Of a stretch of 64,000 nt of DNA, positions 16,042 through 25,158 are shown in pieces. The position numbers and the translations under genes are program-made. The stretch covers positions 3,711,001-3,775,000 of the forward strand of contig NZ_CP090004.1 of the NCBI RefSeq assembly GCF_021390175.1, read 5' to 3'. This stretch comes from Flagellimonas sp. HMM57. GTDB lineage: Bacteria; Bacteroidota; Bacteroidia; Flavobacteriales; Flavobacteriaceae. Numbering within the stretch: the stretch's first letter is position 1; each line of letters begins with the position of its first letter. Below the pieces are notes generated by a model that ran no database searches, was not told the DNA's origin, and worked only from the letters and a program-made list of their open reading frames with translations.

Positions 16042-16836
16042 CTAAAATGTAACTTCTTGAGAACTTTCGTTAGGAAGTGTAATTGTAGCTGTATTATCGC
16101 ATTGGCCCTCACCAAAATCCACGTTGATGATAAAACCGTTCTTATCTATATTCATGCTCCCACCAATTAAATGCTCACAAGTGAGGCTACCTTTTAAATC
16201 ATCTACGGTTTCTACCATATAAGTAGTTCCGTTTGCCTCTACTTTCCAGTTTCCGGTTAGGGTAAACGTACTGCTTCCCAAAGTATCGCCAAAGTTGAAA
16301 CTAAAAGTTTTTGTTCCACTTTCGGTAACCAAAGTTCCTATTTCTGTTTCCACGGTCATGGAACTGGTCACGGTAAATGCGATAGTATTCTGGTCTAGTG
16401 CAGTGGTAAGCACATAATTTCGGGTACCGTTTATCTTCAGATTACCGATATAAAAATCAGAATATGTTGCCGTAAAGGCTGAAGATTCATTTTCAACAGC
16501 ATATGTGATAGTCAAATTACCATTAATATCATCGGTACCGTTGATCGTACAATTATTGAACGATACTACAAAGCCTGTTTGAGAAAATTCTGCGGAATAG
16601 CAATCATTGGAGTTTTCCATAGACTTGCCAGTAGTTCTTTCAGTTGAAAAAATCTCTGCCAAAACACTGTCGACCGTGCTAGCGATTTTATCAGTTTCTA
16701 AAACGGTCTGAAGTTCGGTCTGCGTAAAATCCTCACTAGTACCAGGAGCATTTTCATCTTCACTACAGCTTTGCAAGCCGGCCATAATAAAAACAGCAAA
16801 CATCAATTTAAAAGCTATATGTCTAGAATTTTTCAT
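16042..16836 (-). CDS. Lipoprotein of unknown function
   Basis: A 264-residue lipoprotein with signal MKNSRHIAFKLMFAVFIMAGLQSC. The mature part is rich in Thr, Ser, Asn and Gly and made of short alternating beta strands (NGNLTITYAVENES, FTATYSDFYIGNLKINGTRNYVL), with two Cys pairs. It looks like a beta-rich secreted protein. I do not recognise a family. The neighbours on both sides are on the same strand but are more than 100 bases away. Confidence 0.8.
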   Translation of the reverse strand: MKNSRHIAFKLMFAVFIMAGLQSCSEDENAPGTSEDFTQTELQTVLETDKIASTVDSVLAEIFSTERTTGKSMENSNDCYSAEFSQTGFVVSFNNCTINGTDDINGNLTITYAVENESSAFTATYSDFYIGNLKINGTRNYVLTTALDQNTIAFTVTSSMTVETEIGTLVTESGTKTFSFNFGDTLGSSTFTLTGNWKVEANGTTYMVETVDDLKGSLTCEHLIGGSMNIDKNGFIINVDFGEGQCDNTATITLPNESSQEVTF

Positions 16837-16946
16837 GATACGATAATCCTTGGGGTTATGCTGTGCTAACGAAAATTGGGGCTATTTAGTATACTTTTTT
16901 CAAGTAATCGATGAACAGCATTGCCCAGTAAGGAAGAATCTAGGAT

Positions 16947-18137
16947 TTAGGAAGCAATTATCCTAGTTTGACCTGCATTGAACTGCATACGTTTTCCAGA
17001 CCAATAAGAAGCTGCCGCCAAGTGTGATGGTTTTACAGCACTAAGCCCAACTTCAATGGGAGCACTTAGTTTGACTCCCTTTTTAATTGCATCAAAAAAA
17101 TTCTTAGCGTGCGCATAGGTTAGATTTTCCTTATTTTCAAAAACCAAAGGTTTGCCTTTGTGAGGCGTATAAATATAGCCTGAACGGTAAAGTTCCAGTT
17201 TTCCTTCGGTACCATGAAAAAGAACAGAATCATGTTGATTCTTAATGGGCAATACACTGCATTCAAAAGTAAAGTTCCATCCGTCTTTATATTGAATAAT
17301 CGTATTCACAGTATCTGGATTTGTTCTATCATCTTTCATATGATAAATACCTCCCGTAGTAACTGCATTCAATGGGTTGGTATCGTCCATCATCCATTGC
17401 GCCACATCACCCCAATGGGTTAACAAATCGGACAATATACCAGTGCCGTATTCTTTGTAATGACGCCAGCCATCATATCTGGGCCAGTAGTAATCTATTT
17501 TTGGCGCAGGTCCCAAAAACATATCCCATTTAAAATTTTCAGGTTTGGGTTGCTGTTTCAACTGTCGTCTTTGCCATCCAAAATTGCTCCAAACAGCTCT
17601 AACAAAAACGATATCTCCTAATTTTTTTGACCCTCCAAAAAACTCTTCTTTTACCCTCTGGTACATTAACCCACTACGTTGTTGGGTGCCGGTTTGGCAA
17701 ACCACTCCGCTGTTTTCCACAGCTTCTTTTATCAATGGTCCCTCATCAAAATGCAATGTGACCGGTTTTTCCAACAATAGGTGTTTTCCAGCTTCAAGTA
17801 TCCGAATTGCATAATTTTTGTGCAAATGGTCTGGAGTTGCCAAGAGTACGGCATCCACGGCATCATTGGTCAAGACTTCTTCCAAATCATAAGTCATGGG
17901 TATTCTTCCAAGCGCTAAATAATCAATTGTTCTTTTTATCTGTTCATCCCAAACATCACAAAAAATTATTGGCTTTATTTGATTGGTTTTGAGCATCTCT
18001 CCCAATACCCACCTACCCCGTCGTCCTGTACCAACTACGGCAATACCAATTTTATCATTTGCACCTAGAACATTACTGTATGAAATTGCAGTTAGAGCAG
18101 CAGCTCCTGTGCCAATAATAAAATCTCTTCTTTTCAT
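16947..18137 (-). CDS. Gfo/Idh/MocA family oxidoreductase, Tat-exported
   Basis: A 396-residue NAD(P)-dependent oxidoreductase acting probably on a sugar or sugar acid. The N-terminus is a Tat-type signal (MKRRDFIIGTGAAALTA), so the enzyme is likely periplasmic with its cofactor bound before export. The Rossmann fold shows as GIAVVGTGRRGRW (32-44), and the conserved EKPVTLH motif follows at about 128-134. The C-terminal domain carries GTGILSDLLTHWGDV, with His as the family catalytic residue. It lies 11 bases downstream of the hydrolase gene at 18149, so the two are probably one transcript. Confidence 0.92.
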   Translation of the reverse strand: MKRRDFIIGTGAAALTAISYSNVLGANDKIGIAVVGTGRRGRWVLGEMLKTNQIKPIIFCDVWDEQIKRTIDYLALGRIPMTYDLEEVLTNDAVDAVLLATPDHLHKNYAIRILEAGKHLLLEKPVTLHFDEGPLIKEAVENSGVVCQTGTQQRSGLMYQRVKEEFFGGSKKLGDIVFVRAVWSNFGWQRRQLKQQPKPENFKWDMFLGPAPKIDYYWPRYDGWRHYKEYGTGILSDLLTHWGDVAQWMMDDTNPLNAVTTGGIYHMKDDRTNPDTVNTIIQYKDGWNFTFECSVLPIKNQHDSVLFHGTEGKLELYRSGYIYTPHKGKPLVFENKENLTYAHAKNFFDAIKKGVKLSAPIEVGLSAVKPSHLAAASYWSGKRMQFNAGQTRIIAS

Positions 18138-18148
18138 CGTATTGCTAA

Positions 18149-19453
18149 TTATTCCTTTCCTGCAGATGCATGGAGTAACTCCATTCCGACCGAAGTTCTT
18201 GGCTTAAAACCCTTCCAATCCCCTGTATTTGAATCTGGTTCTAGATTTAAATAGTCACTGTAGTCCTCCCCTTTTAAATACGTGCCCAAAAAAGCGGTTA
18301 TAAAATGCTGATTAACATTGTTTATTCTTCTCATATCCCAAACTGAATCCGCATACCTTAAATATTCATCAATATGCAATCCTTCTTGCATTGTTGCATT
18401 TGCTGGAGGATTGGGAGCTACATTATGCCTTGCATTCATATAGGTCAACAAGTAGCGGTCACTGTTTACGGCCCCTTCATAAATGGCCTTGATTCCTTTT
18501 TCATATCCGGAAATATCGTCCTCGCTACCTGCTACAAAAAACGTAGGGGTTTTTAGACCTGTAAGACCAGTCTCATCCCATACACCATTGGTCATTCCCC
18601 AAGGTGCCAGTGCTACAAACGCTTTTATTCGTGTATCAATGGAAGCGGTATAGGATTCATGGGCCATGCCGAGTTTATCCAATGCATCACTGCCTCCTGT
18701 CATCGATTTAAAAAAAGCTATTGCCGCTTTGCTATAACCAGCACCACAGGTATTTAGACCTCCATAGCCGCCCATAGAATAGCCAACGAGCCCTGTATTG
18801 GAAGTATCTACCAAATTGGCAAGGAAACTATCGCTTGTGTTTGAGGAAAGTCGTTCAACTTCATTTAAAACAAATAATTGGTCCAACGACCTATTTGCCA
18901 AAGTACTCGTAAAATTAGCAGCATCTTTATATGTAGAATCGGTATGGTCAATGGAAACCACTACGTATCCTTTTGATGCCAAGTTTTCTGATAGGTATGT
19001 GAACAAAAATCGTGAGCCCACATATCCATGGGATAAAATTACCAATGGGAACTTCCCCTTATCTTTAATAATAGTAGCATCCCTAAGTGCCCGACCTTGA
19101 AAAGTGAAAGGAACTACAGGACGACCTTCAGTGGCATTTTTCCCCAGCACTTGAGTGTACGTTTCCAATTCTTCAACATTTTCTGGAATGTTTGCTGGAT
19201 ACCAGACCTCTATTATGATGGGACGGTCATATTGCTCACCTTTACCTTCTTTAATACTTAGTACATCCAACTGGTTCTCATGCAGTAAATCGATAGTTTT
19301 AACTCCTACACCGTACATTCCACGACGAGCCAGTTCAGGGGCATCTGGTAAGGCATCCCCAATTAAGAAGTCACTTTGTGAGTGTGAGTTTTGATACATC
19401 AAAAAAGAAAAAATAGTAGAAAGGAAAAAGGAAAAATAGGCTGGTTTTGTCAT
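18149..19453 (-). CDS. Exported PAF-acetylhydrolase-like alpha/beta hydrolase
   Basis: A 434-residue exported hydrolase with a signal peptide ending near SHSQ. Motifs of the platelet-activating-factor acetylhydrolase/dienelactone-hydrolase group are visible: PLVILSHGYVGSRF (oxyanion region, about 136-148), YVVVSIDHTDS, the nucleophile elbow GLVGYSMGGYGG (about 221-232), a late Asp in GSEDDISG and a His in NARHNVAP. Substrate cannot be read; phospholipid, acyl or polyester hydrolysis would all fit. It is co-directional with, and just upstream of, the Gfo/Idh/MocA gene. Confidence 0.88.
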   Translation of the reverse strand: MTKPAYFSFFLSTIFSFLMYQNSHSQSDFLIGDALPDAPELARRGMYGVGVKTIDLLHENQLDVLSIKEGKGEQYDRPIIIEVWYPANIPENVEELETYTQVLGKNATEGRPVVPFTFQGRALRDATIIKDKGKFPLVILSHGYVGSRFLFTYLSENLASKGYVVVSIDHTDSTYKDAANFTSTLANRSLDQLFVLNEVERLSSNTSDSFLANLVDTSNTGLVGYSMGGYGGLNTCGAGYSKAAIAFFKSMTGGSDALDKLGMAHESYTASIDTRIKAFVALAPWGMTNGVWDETGLTGLKTPTFFVAGSEDDISGYEKGIKAIYEGAVNSDRYLLTYMNARHNVAPNPPANATMQEGLHIDEYLRYADSVWDMRRINNVNQHFITAFLGTYLKGEDYSDYLNLEPDSNTGDWKGFKPRTSVGMELLHASAGKE

Positions 19454-19594
19454 TTATAAAGTTTTATCAAATCTCTTAAATGTAGTGAATTTATGGACAA
19501 AAAGTAAACAGTGCTTTGGTTGAACTTGTAAGGATTTAACTTTCAATAAATGAGTTTTAATTAAATTGTTTTACTTTGAAGAAAAAATTGACTT

Positions 19595-20074
19595 ATGAAC
19601 ACAATCAATAAAATTCTCTGTATTTCGATAGTACTTGTTTTATGTTCTTCTTGTAGTCTTGATGATGGACAAGAAGCAATCGACCCACCTAATTTTGCTG
19701 TTCTTGGACTTTGGGATTTGGTAGAAGTAAATGTTAGTGAGGCGCAGGACATAAACATGGATGGTACAGCCTCTACAAATCTGATGGATGAGCTGGACTG
19801 TATCTCTGGTACACTTTTGATTGATGGTGATTTGGTATGGACATACGAACAGACGGCCATAACAATAACTCCCATTACAAACAACCAATATGCCATAAGC
19901 TGTTCAGATGCTATTTCAGCAACTGGAACTTGGTTTTCTGATGAAAACGAAGTCACTTTTGCTGGTAATGATGTTCTATCAACACTCGAAATTGATGGAC
20001 AGCAGTTAATTAATGAATCGGGTGAAGATTTACCGGGTATCTTGAGCTATATTTATGAATTAAGACAGAATTGA
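19595..20074 (+). CDS. Small lipoprotein, lipocalin-like
   Basis: A 159-residue lipoprotein with the signal ending at CSSCSLDD. It shows the pattern of short Bacteroidota lipocalin-like domains: LGLWDLVEVNV near the start, a central ISGTLLIDGDLVWTYE strand, ATGTWFSDENEVTFAG, and STLEIDGQQLI near the end. The ligand is unknown. It is convergent with the methyltransferase gene and divergent from the PAF-acetylhydrolase-like gene. Confidence 0.8.
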   Translation: MNTINKILCISIVLVLCSSCSLDDGQEAIDPPNFAVLGLWDLVEVNVSEAQDINMDGTASTNLMDELDCISGTLLIDGDLVWTYEQTAITITPITNNQYAISCSDAISATGTWFSDENEVTFAGNDVLSTLEIDGQQLINESGEDLPGILSYIYELRQN

Positions 20075-20130
20075 TAGCACGTAATATCTTTTGTTGCTAA
20101 AGAGTGAATTAGCATACCGCCCAATACTTT

Positions 20131-20778
20131 TTAAAGCTTCTGGGCTAAAATCACCCACATTTGTTTATCATCTTCCAGCTCCCATTTGCCATGATTTTCA
20201 ATTTCGGAAATTATAGTAAAACCTGCCTGCTTCAATTCTTTTCTAACATATCCTGGACTTAATGAATGGGCGTTTACCTGTTCTTTTCTTGTCTTCCCCT
20301 TTACCCTGTCCTTCAATTTCTCCAAAATCATAAGCCTGCCTCCTTTTTTCAGTGCATTTTTCACGTGCTGAAGGATTTTTTCATGGGATTCCATTTCGTG
20401 ATAGGTGTCCATAATAAAAACCACATCAAAACTGTTTTTAGGCAGTTTTGGGTCATCATATTCTCCCAAAACTGTTTTTATATTGGTAAGTTTACGTTCT
20501 TTCGCATTAGCACTAAGTGTTGCCAATCTATCTTCCCTTACATCCACAGCGTATACTTCTCCATAATCTTGGACCAGTTTTGACAGATGAATGCTTAGAT
20601 AACCTTCGTGACATCCAATATCCGCTACCCTATCATCTACAGAAACATTGGCCATATCCAACAAGACTTGGGTTTTCATCCATTCATCGCGTTCCGCCCA
20701 GTCAGACTCGGTGTATTGTGCCTGCAAACCACTAAGCAAAGACAAACAAAAAACTATAGCAATACTGAAGTGACTCAT
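20131..20778 (-). CDS. Exported class I SAM-dependent methyltransferase
   Basis: A 215-residue protein with a signal peptide (MSHFSIAIVFCLSLLSGLQAQ) followed by a full class I methyltransferase fold. Motif I is VADIGCHEGYLSIHL (about 52-66), motif II the acidic VYAVDVRE, and motif IV the FDVVFIMDTYHEM stretch. The export signal is unusual, since S-adenosylmethionine is normally cytoplasmic; related exported forms do occur in Bacteroidota. It lies ten bases after the VPS10-like protein gene and is probably co-transcribed with it. Confidence 0.85.
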   Translation of the reverse strand: MSHFSIAIVFCLSLLSGLQAQYTESDWAERDEWMKTQVLLDMANVSVDDRVADIGCHEGYLSIHLSKLVQDYGEVYAVDVREDRLATLSANAKERKLTNIKTVLGEYDDPKLPKNSFDVVFIMDTYHEMESHEKILQHVKNALKKGGRLMILEKLKDRVKGKTRKEQVNAHSLSPGYVRKELKQAGFTIISEIENHGKWELEDDKQMWVILAQKL

Positions 20779-20788
20779 GCTCTTAGGT

Positions 20789-23700
20789 TTAGTTTTCTAT
20801 AAGTCCTTGCTCTTCAATCCAAGGAGCTCCAGCAGCTTTTAGTTCTTTTTCCAAATTGGACATTGTAGTAATCAATACACCTAACTCTTTTTTGATGGTT
20901 TTCAATTGGTTCTGAGCTCGTCCCATTGCAGCTTTGTGATTACCGGTTGGGCCATATGTGTTTCCTAATGCGACATAACCAACAAAACTGCCGTCTCCTG
21001 GTGCTGGTGGTGTCTTCTCCCCTACTTCATTTTTAGCTGGATTGCCCTTCATTTGTTTGTTGAGCTCCAAAAGTCCAGTGCGAGCATTATATATTTTTGA
21101 ATATAATGCCGATGTAGGTCTTTCTGCCTCATCCAGAGCACGTTTCATAGCGTTGGTTTTTAAAATGCTCTTTTCCAAGATGGAGTTTGTGGCGGCTATA
21201 TCTTGTTGGAAATTCTGGTGCATCTCCCGGAAAGCATCGATTTCTGAGGTCGGTTTAGCAGGTAAGGCACCTTCTTTTAAAGGTTTTATTTGGAAAGTCT
21301 GTATTTCCGAAAGTTGTTTGAAGCCACCATCTAAACGCTGATGCAATTCAACGGAATAGGTTCCCGGTGTGGACAGATAGGGAGAGCCAAAGAAATTATC
21401 ATCATCCCCTTTTGGTTTTTTTAATGGGATACCCGACCTATCTGCATAAGTAAGATTCCAAGCTACCCTATTGAATCCTTTCTTGTTCGTACCTTCTACT
21501 GAATTGACTACATTTCCATTACTGTCTTTTACTATGAGCATTAGTGCAGGCTTCTCCTGATTTTTCTCCTTTTCCAATGCTTCCCAGCCCGGAAAAGTAA
21601 TATTGCCGTTTTGTTTGTTAAGCACTTTCTCTTTTTCCGTTCGTGAATCTTTCAAAGTTTTTAACTTCTCTGGCAAATAGTAAGTGAACGTTGCTCCAAA
21701 CGGAGGGTTTTTTGCTACATATTGCGTATTGCCTTGACTACCAAGAGCACTTCGCTCAATATACCAATACGCTGGTTTAACCTTAAAAAGAGTGGTTTCA
21801 TTCATTTTTGAAGCATCAAATTCCCGTAATGGGGAGATGTCGTCCAAAATGTAAAAGCCCCTACCAAAGGAGGCGCCCACTAAATCATCTTCTCTTCGCT
21901 GAATGGTGATATCCCGAAACGATATAGTGGGTAAACCACCATCAAGCTGTATCCAGTTGCTGCCTCCATTTTTAGTGAAATAAATTCCATATTCTGTAGC
22001 AGCGAACAAAAGTCCTTTTACCTTATGGTCTTGTACAATTCGCCATGTGAGCAAACGCTTAGGTAAATTTCCATTTATAAAGTCCCAACTTTTGCCCTTA
22101 TCTGTACTTTTCAAAAGAAATGGCCTAAAATCACCCTCTTTATGATTGTCAAGCACAAGATAAACCGTGTTGGCATCATATAAATCGGCTCTTACATCGT
22201 TGACAAAAGCCCGGTTTGGAACTCCTTTGATATCTCCCAGCATTATTTTAGTCCAACTCGTACCACCATCTTCGGTCACTTGAAGAATCCCATCATCTGT
22301 GCCCGCATAAATAAGACCTTCTTGTACAGGCGATTCTGCCAATGAAGTAATTGTGTTGTAATTGGACATGGCACCTACGTCCCAAGGATTGTCCCAACTT
22401 TGCTGTCTTCCTAGAATAGGTAAGTTCAACCGCTCTTCATTTCGGGTCAGGTCTTTTGAGATGGCTGTCCAGTCATCTCCCCTGTTTTCTGATTTCCAAA
22501 CACGATACGACGCAAAATATAAGCGCTTTGGATTGTGTGGGCTTACCAATATAGGTGCATCCCAGTTAAAACGTTCATGAGGTTCACCCGCTGATGGTTG
22601 CGGCTGAATAAACACGGTTTCACCCGTTGTTTGATCAATCCGCCATAACCAACCCTGTTGGAACTCCCCATAGGTAATATCTGGATTGCCCGGTTCTACG
22701 GCTGATTGATGCCCGTCCGCACCTAGAGTTTTCCACCAATCCGAGCTTAGAATTCCAGCTTCGCTGGTTGTTCTTGATGGCCCACCGTGTGAACCATTAT
22801 CTTGAGTGCCCCCATAAATATTGTAAAATGGTTCCGTATCATCAACCGCAACTTTGTAGTACTGTGTAAGCGGAAGGTTTTCAAAAAACCGCCATGTTTT
22901 GGTCAGATCATAAGATTCGTACAACCCTCCATCTGTACCAAAAAGTACATAATCTGGGTCGGATGCCTTAAAAGCCATGGCATGGCTATCCACATGCTTC
23001 TTTTTCTCATTCATTTGTTCAAAGCTTTTGCCATGATCATTGGAGATTTGAACATAATTGCTCATCAGATAGAGTTTCCCTTCTTGGTGTGGTGATGCGT
23101 AGAGCTCTTGATAATAATGTGGACCGGTTCCACCAGATACTGCATCGGATTGTTTGGTCCAAGATGCACCTTGGTTATTGGAAATGAAAAGACCACCTTT
23201 CTTTCGGTCCAATTCTATAGCAGCGTAAATAGTCTCATGGTCAAAAGGAGAAATTGCCAGTCCAATTTTACCTAGGTTAGACTTTGGAATACCATTGGTC
23301 AACTTAGACCAAGTTTCGCCACCATCAGTGCTTTTATGTATGCCTGAACCCGGACCACCGCCCATATACGCCGCCACTGTTCTGTGCCTATCCCATGTTG
23401 CGGCATATAATACATCTGGGTTGGTAGGGTCAATCAGCATATCGGTAACACCTGTCCATTGATCGTCTCCCAGAGTTCTTTTCCATGTTTTCCCACCATT
23501 TGTGGATTTATAAAGCCCACGTTCGCCACCTTTGCTCCAAAGAGGCCCCTGCGATGCCACCCATATTGTGTTTGAATCTTCTGGGTGTACCATAATCTTG
23601 GAAATGTGCTCTGATATTTTGAGTCCCATGTTCTTCCATGTCTTTCCTTCATCATGGCTTACATACACACCATCTCCAAAGCCAACATGCCTTCCACCTA

Positions 23701-24037
23701 CGTTTTCACCCGTACCTACCCAAACTGTGTTGGTATTGTTTGGGTCAATCGTTACACAACCAATGGAATAACTGGACTCTTTATCAAAAATTGGTTTCCA
23801 TGTGGTACCGGCATTTATTGTTTTCCAGACGCCACCAGAGCCTACCGCTACGTACCAAACACTTTCGTTTTTGGGGTGAATGGCGATATCGGCAATACGT
23901 CCCGAAGTCATTGCTGGACCAATACTCCTAAACTCTAGTCCTTTGTAAGTTGTGGAGTCTGGTTTTTGGGCTGATGTATTAAAAGTTAAAGAGACAAATA
24001 GAAGTGCTACGAGGAAAAAATTTGAGAAATGTGACAT
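20789..24037 (-). CDS. Exported VPS10/BNR-repeat (sortilin-like) propeller protein
   Basis: I start at the ATG at 24037, which gives a clean signal peptide (SNFFLVALLFVSLTF, cut near NTSAQ); the frame runs 34 residues further upstream. The protein (about 1082 residues) has many BNR/Asp-box repeats of SxDxGxTW type: SHDEGKTWKN, STNGGKTWKR, STDGGETWSK, SNNQGASWTK, TEDGGTSWTK, STDKGKSWDF, forming one or two beta-propellers of the VPS10 type up to about residue 720. The C-terminal 350 residues contain a coiled-coil stretch (about 960-1070). Homologues are widespread in Flavobacteriia without a settled function; a glycan or protein-binding role is likely. Confidence 0.88.
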   Translation of the reverse strand: MSHFSNFFLVALLFVSLTFNTSAQKPDSTTYKGLEFRSIGPAMTSGRIADIAIHPKNESVWYVAVGSGGVWKTINAGTTWKPIFDKESSYSIGCVTIDPNNTNTVWVGTGENVGGRHVGFGDGVYVSHDEGKTWKNMGLKISEHISKIMVHPEDSNTIWVASQGPLWSKGGERGLYKSTNGGKTWKRTLGDDQWTGVTDMLIDPTNPDVLYAATWDRHRTVAAYMGGGPGSGIHKSTDGGETWSKLTNGIPKSNLGKIGLAISPFDHETIYAAIELDRKKGGLFISNNQGASWTKQSDAVSGGTGPHYYQELYASPHQEGKLYLMSNYVQISNDHGKSFEQMNEKKKHVDSHAMAFKASDPDYVLFGTDGGLYESYDLTKTWRFFENLPLTQYYKVAVDDTEPFYNIYGGTQDNGSHGGPSRTTSEAGILSSDWWKTLGADGHQSAVEPGNPDITYGEFQQGWLWRIDQTTGETVFIQPQPSAGEPHERFNWDAPILVSPHNPKRLYFASYRVWKSENRGDDWTAISKDLTRNEERLNLPILGRQQSWDNPWDVGAMSNYNTITSLAESPVQEGLIYAGTDDGILQVTEDGGTSWTKIMLGDIKGVPNRAFVNDVRADLYDANTVYLVLDNHKEGDFRPFLLKSTDKGKSWDFINGNLPKRLLTWRIVQDHKVKGLLFAATEYGIYFTKNGGSNWIQLDGGLPTISFRDITIQRREDDLVGASFGRGFYILDDISPLREFDASKMNETTLFKVKPAYWYIERSALGSQGNTQYVAKNPPFGATFTYYLPEKLKTLKDSRTEKEKVLNKQNGNITFPGWEALEKEKNQEKPALMLIVKDSNGNVVNSVEGTNKKGFNRVAWNLTYADRSGIPLKKPKGDDDNFFGSPYLSTPGTYSVELHQRLDGGFKQLSEIQTFQIKPLKEGALPAKPTSEIDAFREMHQNFQQDIAATNSILEKSILKTNAMKRALDEAERPTSALYSKIYNARTGLLELNKQMKGNPAKNEVGEKTPPAPGDGSFVGYVALGNTYGPTGNHKAAMGRAQNQLKTIKKELGVLITTMSNLEKELKAAGAPWIEEQGLIEN

Positions 24038-24272
24038 GTGAAGTTTTTGGTTGAAATTGCATCGTAAGATAACCAAAAGCGTACGTCTTAATTCTAAAAG
24101 AAATGTGAAAAAAAGGCTTTTTTGAAAAAATAAGCGCATTGTGCATACATATTGAAAAACCTACTTTATGACCTAATTTTTTTACCAATGGTGTTCCTGA
24201 ATATTCGTTGACTTAATCAAGGTGTGGAAAATTAATTTCTTATGTAGATAAATATGTTTACAATATTTAAAT

Positions 24273-24329
24273 GCAACCTTTTAGTTGCTTTTTAAAATTA
24301 TTTACATAAATTAGCAACCAATTAGTTGC
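24273..24329. promoter_or_regulatory. Two operator-like palindromes upstream of the SRPBCC/ArsR pair
   Basis: GCAACCTTTTAGTTGC (24273-24288) and GCAACCAATTAGTTGC (24314-24329) share GCAAC arms with a six-base centre. They are spaced 41 bases apart, about four helical turns. They lie 27 bases and further upstream of the SRPBCC start, where an ArsR-family repressor would bind to regulate its own operon. Confidence 0.65.
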
Positions 24330-24355
24330 ATTATTAACCAATAAAACAAAATAAA

Positions 24356-24781
24356 ATGAAAGATGTAATCAGAAAAGAACACAGTTTTAATTATCCCATA
24401 CAAAAAGTTTGGGATGCCATTTCTAAAGCTGATGAAATCTCCTCTTGGTTTGTTAAAGCGGATTTTGAAGCTAAATCAGGATATGCCTATACGTTTTCAA
24501 GTCTTGAAGAGGATTGTCAAAAAATCACTGGAGTAGTTAAACATGCGGAGCCATTTACATTAATATATACTTGGATCGTAGAAGGAACGGATATTGAAAC
24601 GATTGTAAAGTGGGAACTTACTGAAAATGACAAAGGAACTAAGCTTGTTCTTGAGCACTCGGGTATTTCCAACTATCCAGAAAACTCTGCCGTAACGTTC
24701 TTTTCAAGCTTTGATGCGGGATGGAATGGTTGTATAGATAAACTTGAAACATTTTTACCAAAACAGATTCATGCAAGATAA
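24356..24781 (+). CDS. SRPBCC (AHSA1-like) domain protein
   Basis: A 141-residue protein with the START/SRPBCC fold of the AHSA1 family: a first strand HSFNYPIQKVWDAISKADEISSWF, then WIVEGTDIETIVKWEL and the C-terminal helix FSSFDAGWNGCIDKLETF. Members bind small hydrophobic ligands in the cytoplasm. The stop overlaps the start of the ArsR gene by 11 bases, so they form one operon, a very common pairing in which the regulator controls expression. The physiological ligand is not known. Confidence 0.92.
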   Translation: MKDVIRKEHSFNYPIQKVWDAISKADEISSWFVKADFEAKSGYAYTFSSLEEDCQKITGVVKHAEPFTLIYTWIVEGTDIETIVKWELTENDKGTKLVLEHSGISNYPENSAVTFFSSFDAGWNGCIDKLETFLPKQIHAR

Positions 24782-25097
24782 TATTACCAAAATTCTAAAA
24801 GCAATAGCAGACCCTAAAAGGCGTGAAATTTTTCATGCCTTGGTCATTGCCTCTTCTGCCCTATCCATAACCCAGATTTCAGGTCAGTTTGAAATTAGTC
24901 GTCAAGGTATCACAAAGCATATAAAAACACTTCAAGATGCAGGATTGGTAGATATTACTGCAAAAGGAAGGGAGCGCTTTTGTGTTGCGGATGCCAGACC
25001 GCTTGAAAAAATTACGGAATGGGCCAAGTTTTATGAGAGATTTTGGGATAAGACCCTAAACGACTTGGGTACTTTTTTGGACAATAACGAATCTTAG
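24771..25097 (+). CDS. ArsR-family transcriptional regulator
   Basis: The true start is taken as the ATG at 24771 (MQDNITKILKAIADPKRREIF); the frame extends nine residues upstream but the family starts here. About 108 residues form a winged helix-turn-helix: ALSITQISGQFEISRQGITKHIKTLQDAGLV is the recognition segment, with GRERFCVADARPLEKI as the wing and dimer end. No cysteine metal-binding pair (CxC) is seen in the recognition helix, so metal sensing is unlikely. Two palindromes upstream of the operon are likely operators. Confidence 0.9.
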   Translation: MQDNITKILKAIADPKRREIFHALVIASSALSITQISGQFEISRQGITKHIKTLQDAGLVDITAKGRERFCVADARPLEKITEWAKFYERFWDKTLNDLGTFLDNNES

Positions 25098-25158
25098 ACT
25101 ATTTAAACTGAAAAGGGTATTATACATCTCAAATTGGTTTACGACCAAACGCAAGAAT

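Noticed and set aside
24744..24771. Earlier start for the ArsR gene
   Set aside because: The family begins with the QDNITKILKAIADP segment, and starting at 24771 gives the usual short overlap with the SRPBCC gene.
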